Shown here: one piece after another, positions 58,976 through 64,000 of the stretch | Numbering within the stretch: the first letter of the stretch is position 1 | How the letters are laid out: every line of letters starts with the position of its first letter | Assembly (NCBI GenBank): GCA_036389675.1 | Contig: DASVWI010000012.1 | Span: forward strand, 1-64,000 | Source of the DNA: DASQYE01 sp036389675 | Lineage (GTDB): Bacteria > Acidobacteriota > Blastocatellia > Pyrinomonadales > Pyrinomonadaceae | Direction of reading: 5' to 3' | Length of the DNA: 64,000 bases | The notes under the pieces: model-generated | The model's input: only the letters and a program-made list of their open reading frames with translations | Databases searched by the model: none | Told to the model about the DNA's origin: nothing | Program-made: the position numbers and the translations under genes

Positions 58976-59932
58976 ATGAGACGAATATTTTTGTGCCGGG
59001 CAGTTCTGGTTATAGCCTTACTCGGCCTCTGCCCGGCTCAGCTTCAGGCACAGGATTTACGCGACGCTTCCGGGCGGCAGAAGGAGGTCGCCGTTACGTT
59101 CGACGACCTGCCGCTTAGTGGGCCGCCTGTTGAGATGATGAGATTACGAGCGATGACCGATAAACTCCTGACAGGGATTAACAGGCATCGGATTCCGGTG
59201 GTTGGGTTCGTGAATGAGTCGCTGCTCTATATTCCCGGGGAGACGGACGCGCGGATTAACATCTTGAAAGATTGGCTGGGCCGTGGCGTCGAGTTAGGCA
59301 ATCACACCTTTTCTCATCTGGGCTTCAAAACGGCTTCGCTCATCGAATACGAAGACGATTTCATACGCGGCGAAGCGCTCACGCGTCTTCTGGTGAAGCA
59401 GAAAGGGCAAAAGCTCAGATACTTTCGCCACCCGTTTCTTCAAATGGGGAATACGCGAGAGATCGAACAAGCCTTCGAGCAGTTTATCGGAGAGAGGGGA
59501 TACCGCATCGCGCCCGTGACCATAGACACTATGGACTGGGTGTTTCTGTCGGCTTACGCCAAAGCCCGCGACCGAGGCGACGCTCGAATGATGCGGCGCG
59601 TCTCCGCAGAGTATCTGAAATTCGCCGGGCTGAAATTCGATTCCTCTGAAAAAGTGACGACCGACATCTTCGGACATCCGATCAGGCATATTCTCTTACT
59701 GCACGCCAACGAGCTGAACGCCGATAACTTCGATGCCTTAATCAAAGTGATGACGGACAGAGGCTATCATTTTATCTCTCTGGAACAGGCTTTGGCCGAC
59801 CCCGCTTATCAGTACCCGGAGAAATACATCCCTGTCTCCAACTGGTTGAGCCTCTGGGCGTTCGACAAGGGCAGGAAGTTCGATTCACCCGCGCCGCCGG
59901 AGTTTATTCAGAAGATATTTGAGGGCGGCTGA
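58976..59932 (+). CDS. Polysaccharide deacetylase (NodB/CE4-like), exported
   Basis: 318 aa, signal peptide FLCRAVLVIALLGLCPAQLQ; GAGAGGAAG precedes the ATG. NodB-homology motifs are VAVTFDDLPL (Asp 43, Asp 44) and the zinc ligands in GNHTFSHLGF (His 110, His 114), with RYFRHPFLQMG as motif 3 and LLLHANELNAD as motif 5. The usual TFDDGP is TFDDLP, a variant found in the NodB subgroup lacking typical chitin activity. In this operon acetyl-xylan is the likely substrate, but peptidoglycan or another N-acetyl glycan is possible. 42 nt from the GH3 gene, 54 nt before GH67. Confidence 0.9.
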   Translation: MRRIFLCRAVLVIALLGLCPAQLQAQDLRDASGRQKEVAVTFDDLPLSGPPVEMMRLRAMTDKLLTGINRHRIPVVGFVNESLLYIPGETDARINILKDWLGRGVELGNHTFSHLGFKTASLIEYEDDFIRGEALTRLLVKQKGQKLRYFRHPFLQMGNTREIEQAFEQFIGERGYRIAPVTIDTMDWVFLSAYAKARDRGDARMMRRVSAEYLKFAGLKFDSSEKVTTDIFGHPIRHILLLHANELNADNFDALIKVMTDRGYHFISLEQALADPAYQYPEKYIPVSNWLSLWAFDKGRKFDSPAPPEFIQKIFEGG

Positions 59933-59986
59933 AATTGATTGAGGAGCAGCGAAATCCAATAGTCTTTGAGTCTGAGAGGAAGGAAG

Positions 59987-62158
59987 ATGAACTCAGGGAC
60001 AGGTCGAAACTACAAAGGCTTGATTGCTCGCCTGACAATTATCATCTTCCTCCTCCTCCCGGCAGCGAGTACGAGAGCGGAAGACGGTTATCGCCTGTGG
60101 CTGCGCTACGACCCGCTTCCCCATCGGATGATCGATGTCTATCGTCCACGCGTCTCCTCAATCGTCGTGCAAGGCAAGTCTGCGACCCTCGACGCCGTTC
60201 GCGCGGAACTCAAGGATGGCTGCACAGGATTGCTCGGCTTGAAAGTGCCACTTGCGGAAGACGGGTTGCGCGACGGAGCTGTCATTGTCGGAACGCCTCA
60301 GAGTTCGCCTCTTATCGCCGGACTCGAATGGTCTGGGCTTTTGGCCGACCTCGGGCCTGAAGGCTTCCGCATTCGCTCGGTCAAACTCAAGGGCCGCAAC
60401 GTGACCGTCATCGCCTCAAGCGGTGAGGTGGGCGCTCTCTACGGCGCTTTTTACTTCCTCCGTCTGTTGCAGACGCTTCAACCCATCAATCATCTGGACG
60501 TGAGCCAGAAGCCGCGCCTTCAACTGCGCCTGCTCAATCATTGGGACAATCTTGATGGAACTATCGAGCGCGGATACGCGGGCCGTTCGCTCTGGGACTG
60601 GAAGTCTTTGCCCGAGAAGGTTGAGCTGCGCCTCAGAGACTATGCCCGCGCCGATGCGTCTGTCGGAATCAACGGCTCTGTGCTCAACAACGTCAATGCC
60701 AGCGCTCAAAGCCTGAGCGCCGAATACCTGCGAAAGACCGCGGCCATCGCCGAGGCGTTTCGTCCCTACGGCGTGCGCGTCTACCTCTCCGCGCGCTTTT
60801 CCGCGCCGATTGAGCTGGGCGGGCTAAAGACGGCTGACCCGTTCGACGCTGAAGTGAGAACGTGGTGGAAAAAGAAGGCCGACGAGATTTACAGGCTCAT
60901 CCCGGACTTCGGCGGCTTTCTGGTCAAAGCCAACAGCGAGGGCCAACCCGGTCCTCGCACCTACAACCGCACCCACGCCGACGGCGCGAATATGCTCGCC
61001 GCAGCGCTGACCCCTCATCGTGGAGTCGTGATCTGGCGGGCCTTCGTCTACGACATGAAGCCGGGCTACGACAGGGCCGGCGCGGCTTACGAAAACCTCA
61101 AGCCTTTTGACGGGCAGTTCGCGCCTAACGTGCTGCTGCAAGTCAAAAACGGCCCCGTAGACTTTCAGCCGCGCGAGCCCTTTCATCCGCTCTTCGGCGC
61201 GATGCCAAGGACGCAGCTCATGGCGGAGCTGCAAATCACACAGGAGTACATGGGCTTCTCGAACCACCTCGTTTTTCTGGCCCCGATGTGGCATGAGTTC
61301 CTCGATTCGGATACTTACGCCAGAGGCCACGGCTCGACCGTAGCCAAAGTGCTGGATGGAAGTCTCGACCAACATCTTCTGACGGGCATGGCTGGCGTCG
61401 CCAACACGGGCTCGGAACGCAACTGGACGGGACATCATTTCGCGCAGGCCAACTGGTACGCCTTCGGTCGTCTGGCATGGAATCCTGATCTGCCTTCGCG
61501 GCAGGTCGCGGACGAGTGGATTAAGATGACGCTCACGCATGAGCCGAAAGCCGTAGAGGTTATTGCTCGCGTCATGCTCGAATCACACGAAGCCGTGGTT
61601 GATTACATGACGCCGCTCGGTCTTCATCACATCATGTGGGGCGATCACCACTACGGGCCAGCGCCGTGGTGGGATACGTTTGAGCGCGCCGACTGGAATC
61701 CTGTTTACTACCATCGAGCGGACGCCCGCGGCCTTGGCTTTGACCGCACCGAAACGGGCAGCAATACCGTGAGCCAGTATCACGGGCGCGCGCGTGACCG
61801 CTTCGCCAGCTTACGTGATTGCCCGGAAAAATTTCTGCTCTGGTTTCATCACGTCGCGTGGGATTACCGGTTGCGTTCGGGCCGCACGCTGTGGGACGAG
61901 TTGGCTCTACACTATCAACGCGGGGTGGACTGGGTGCGCGCCGCGCGCAGGAGTTGGGACTCGCTGGCAGCCTTGATTGACCCTGAGCGGCACGTGGAAG
62001 TGGCGCAGAAGCTCATGACGCAGGAGCGCGACGCCGTCTGGTGGAGAGACGCCTGCCTGCTTTACTTTCAAGCCTTCTCGCAACGCCCGCTTCCCGCAGG
62101 CGTCGAGAAACCGCAGAAAACTTTGGAAGAGTACAAGGCCCGGAGTCTGACATGGTGA
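59987..62158 (+). CDS. GH67 alpha-glucuronidase, exported
   Basis: 723 aa from the ATG at 59987, preceded by GAGGAAGG; signal peptide LIARLTIIIFLLLPAASTRA. Typical GH67 blocks are YRLWLRYDPL, LRLLNHWDNLDGTIERGYAG, LVKANSEGQPGPRTYNRTHA, NGPVDFQPREPFHPLFG, ELQITQEYMGF and GLHHIMWGDHHYGPAPWW. By spacing to characterised members, Glu 318 is the acid and Asp 392 with Glu 420 the base pair. The enzyme removes (4-O-methyl)glucuronic acid from the ends of xylo-oligosaccharides. Many family members are intracellular; a signal peptide here suggests periplasmic action. It marks the operon as glucuronoxylan-specific. Confidence 0.97.
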   Translation: MNSGTGRNYKGLIARLTIIIFLLLPAASTRAEDGYRLWLRYDPLPHRMIDVYRPRVSSIVVQGKSATLDAVRAELKDGCTGLLGLKVPLAEDGLRDGAVIVGTPQSSPLIAGLEWSGLLADLGPEGFRIRSVKLKGRNVTVIASSGEVGALYGAFYFLRLLQTLQPINHLDVSQKPRLQLRLLNHWDNLDGTIERGYAGRSLWDWKSLPEKVELRLRDYARADASVGINGSVLNNVNASAQSLSAEYLRKTAAIAEAFRPYGVRVYLSARFSAPIELGGLKTADPFDAEVRTWWKKKADEIYRLIPDFGGFLVKANSEGQPGPRTYNRTHADGANMLAAALTPHRGVVIWRAFVYDMKPGYDRAGAAYENLKPFDGQFAPNVLLQVKNGPVDFQPREPFHPLFGAMPRTQLMAELQITQEYMGFSNHLVFLAPMWHEFLDSDTYARGHGSTVAKVLDGSLDQHLLTGMAGVANTGSERNWTGHHFAQANWYAFGRLAWNPDLPSRQVADEWIKMTLTHEPKAVEVIARVMLESHEAVVDYMTPLGLHHIMWGDHHYGPAPWWDTFERADWNPVYYHRADARGLGFDRTETGSNTVSQYHGRARDRFASLRDCPEKFLLWFHHVAWDYRLRSGRTLWDELALHYQRGVDWVRAARRSWDSLAALIDPERHVEVAQKLMTQERDAVWWRDACLLYFQAFSQRPLPAGVEKPQKTLEEYKARSLTW

Positions 62159-62171
62159 AAGGGGAGTAAAG

Positions 62172-64000
62172 ATGAAGCTTCATCGTTTAGCCACCCTCTG
62201 CGCGCTCTCTCTCATCTGTTCCCTGCTCGGCGTGTCGCAGAATAGAAACGGCGGGCAGACCTCTTTGCCGCCATATAGAGACCCGTCGCTGCCCATCGAG
62301 CGGCGCGCCCAAGATCTCATCTCGCGGATGACGCTGGAAGAGAAGGTCGCGCAGATGATGAACGACGCTGCGCCGATCAAGCGTCTAGGGATACCTCAGT
62401 ACGAGTGGTGGAACGAGGCGCTGCACGGCGTCGCACGCGCCGGCTACGCGACGGTCTTTCCGCAGGCCATTGGGCTGGCCGCGACCTGGGACACAGACCT
62501 CATGTACAGGGTCGCCGACGCGGTCTCGACCGAGGCGCGCGCCAAGAACAATGAGTTCGTGCGCCGGGGCGATAGGGGGAGATACAAGGGACTCACTTTC
62601 TGGTCGCCCAACATCAACATCTTCCGCGACCCGCGATGGGGGCGCGGGCAGGAGACTTACGGCGAAGACCCTTTCCTGACGGCGCGCATGGGCGTCGCCT
62701 TCGTCAAAGGGTTGCAGGGCAACGACCGGCGCTACCTGAAAGTGGTCGCCACGCCCAAACATTACGCCGTGCACAGCGGCCCTGAGCCGGAGCGGCACAG
62801 CTTCGACGCCAAAGCTTTCGAGCGGGATTTAAGAGAAACCTATCTTCCTGCTTTTCGCGCCACGGTCATAGAAGGCCAGGCCGCTTCCGTCATGTGCGCT
62901 TACAACCGAACGAACGGCGAGCCCTGCTGCGCGAATAATCGACTGATGATGGAGATACTGCGCGGAGAATGGGGTTTTACGGGTTACGTGGTCTCCGATT
63001 GCGGCGCGATCACGGACATCTGGAAGGGACACAACTTCGCGCGGTCGGAGGCGGAAGCTTCTGCCGTGGCCGTCAAGGCGGGCACGGATTTGGCCTGCGG
63101 GCACGAGTATGCTTCCTTGGTTCAAGCGGTCAAAACCGGCTTGATTAGCGAGCGGGAGATTGACGCGGCGCTCAGACGCCTGATGACGGCGCGCTTCCGT
63201 CTCGGCATGTTCGACCCGCCGGAGTTGGTCGCTTACGCGCGCATCCCTTTTTCAGAGAACGACTCGCCCGCGCACCGCGAGTTGGCGCTCCATGCCGCGC
63301 GTGAAGCAATCGTGCTCCTGAAGAACGAGAACAACACCTTGCCGCTGAAAAAAGAGTTGAAGACCATCGCCGTCATCGGCCCGAACGCAGACGCGCCGGA
63401 TGTCCTGCTCGGCAACTACAACGGCCAGCCCTCTAAATCCGTCACGCCGCTTGAAGGCATCAGAAACAAAGTAGCGCCTGCCACCAGAGTTCTTTATTCG
63501 GCAGGCATGTATCCGACGGGCGTCTTCGTCGAACCTGTGGCCGCCTCCGCTTTGAGACAGAAGGGCGAGGGCTCATCCGCCGGATTGAAAGGAGAGTATT
63601 TCAATAACCGCGAGCTGAAGGGCGAGCCGTCGCTCGTCAGAACAGACGAGCAGGTGAATTTCAACTGGGCCTCGTCGAGCCCCGCGCGGCAGGTGGTTGA
63701 AGATAATTTCTCGGTGCGTTGGATGGGCCAGCTTCTTCCGCCTGAGTCCGGCAAGTACCAGTTGGGCTTTATCGGTAACGGCGGCGTGCGTATTTACCTC
63801 GACAACAAGCTCTTCATGGAAGAGCTAACGAACCGCAGAACCAGAACCGTCACGAAAGAGATTTATCTTGAGGCCGGACGCGCGGTTGATGTGCGCCTCG
63901 AATATTTCGAGAACGCCAATCACTACGCAGCGGCGCGGCTCGTCTGGTCGCCGCCTAGCGCCGTAAAAAACCTGCGCGAAGATGCCTTGGCGAAAGCGCG
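62172..64000 (+). CDS. GH3 glycoside hydrolase with PA14 domain, 3' partial
   Basis: At least 609 codons, open to the right edge of the window. The ATG at 62172 lies 13 nt after the GH67 stop with GGGGAG upstream; signal peptide MKLHRLATLCALSLICSLLG. GH3 barrel with DLISRMTLEEKVAQMMNDAA, TFWSPNINIFRDPRWGRGQE and nucleophile block YVVSDCGAITDI (Asp 276). The GH3 C-terminal domain is interrupted from about 465 by a PA14 domain (GKYQLGFIGNGGVRIYLDNK). It is colinear with the gene at 8871 throughout, so the two are paralogues, probably beta-xylosidases. Last visible gene of the xylan operon, which may continue outside. Confidence 0.94.
   Translation, partial: MKLHRLATLCALSLICSLLGVSQNRNGGQTSLPPYRDPSLPIERRAQDLISRMTLEEKVAQMMNDAAPIKRLGIPQYEWWNEALHGVARAGYATVFPQAIGLAATWDTDLMYRVADAVSTEARAKNNEFVRRGDRGRYKGLTFWSPNINIFRDPRWGRGQETYGEDPFLTARMGVAFVKGLQGNDRRYLKVVATPKHYAVHSGPEPERHSFDAKAFERDLRETYLPAFRATVIEGQAASVMCAYNRTNGEPCCANNRLMMEILRGEWGFTGYVVSDCGAITDIWKGHNFARSEAEASAVAVKAGTDLACGHEYASLVQAVKTGLISEREIDAALRRLMTARFRLGMFDPPELVAYARIPFSENDSPAHRELALHAAREAIVLLKNENNTLPLKKELKTIAVIGPNADAPDVLLGNYNGQPSKSVTPLEGIRNKVAPATRVLYSAGMYPTGVFVEPVAASALRQKGEGSSAGLKGEYFNNRELKGEPSLVRTDEQVNFNWASSSPARQVVEDNFSVRWMGQLLPPESGKYQLGFIGNGGVRIYLDNKLFMEELTNRRTRTVTKEIYLEAGRAVDVRLEYFENANHYAAARLVWSPPSAVKNLREDALAKA

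Noticed and set aside
1..64000. CRISPR arrays, insertion sequences, phage genes, tRNA or rRNA
   Set aside because: I looked for regularly spaced repeats, transposase motifs and conserved RNA segments and found none I could support.

Overview
The window looks like a chromosomal segment of an Acidobacteriota bacterium, possibly class Blastocatellia. This is inferred from family content, not from a marker gene. The pointers are two large TonB-dependent receptors with an N-terminal carboxypeptidase-regulatory-like domain and no SusD partner, a VWFA-related secreted protein of the acidobacterial type, a CRTAC1 (FG-GAP plus ASPIC/UnbV) protein between TPR proteins, a sensor kinase with a two-component-propeller sensor, and high GC. 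No rRNA, tRNA, CRISPR array, transposase or phage gene was recognised.

Region 1 (1-8870) is mixed and partly decaying. It holds two tandem epoxide-hydrolase-like alpha/beta hydrolases (the first cut by the window edge), msrA, an FMN reductase, a small unknown ORF, a UBP-type zinc-finger protein and an intact MDR oxidoreductase. Around them are broken genes: an FAD monooxygenase remnant, a frameshifted ECF sigma factor, a membrane protein with an apparent frameshift, and a 3'-truncated metallo-beta-lactamase-fold protein.

Region 2 (8871-23571) is a block of exported glycan-degrading enzymes: GH3 with PA14, a CE1-like esterase and GH51 (one minus-strand operon), GH3 and GH31 (a plus-strand operon), and GH9 with a Tat-exported GH3 (a minus-strand operon). 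Region 3 (23572-27915) has a monohaem cytochrome c, a seven-haem cytochrome c and the VWA protein.

Region 4 (27865-46640) starts with a TonB receptor closed by a 38-bp perfect-palindrome terminator. It continues with TPR, duplicated TPR, CRTAC1 and TPR genes, a GH10 xylanase, a secreted beta-sandwich-like protein, two exported alpha/beta hydrolases, a GH2 beta-mannosidase and a secreted unknown. Region 5 (46641-53786) is a propeller sensor kinase, a LuxR-type response regulator and a second TonB receptor. Region 6 (53787-64000) is a ROK regulator, a convergent SGNH hydrolase, and an operon of GH3, CE4-like deacetylase, GH67 alpha-glucuronidase and a GH3/PA14 gene that runs off the right edge.

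Together, 11 glycoside hydrolases from eight families (five GH3; one each of GH2, GH9, GH10, GH31, GH51, GH67), plus esterases and a deacetylase, could dismantle decorated hemicellulose: arabinoglucuronoxylan first, with xyloglucan or mannan side activities. The most interesting non-coding signal is a 24-nt element (21 identical bases) just downstream of predicted promoters of both the first TonB receptor (28191) and the GH3/CE4/GH67/GH3 operon (56449), 28 kb apart. It suggests one regulon for uptake and breakdown. The ROK protein next to the second copy is a candidate regulator, and its own upstream region carries a 16-bp perfect inverted repeat.
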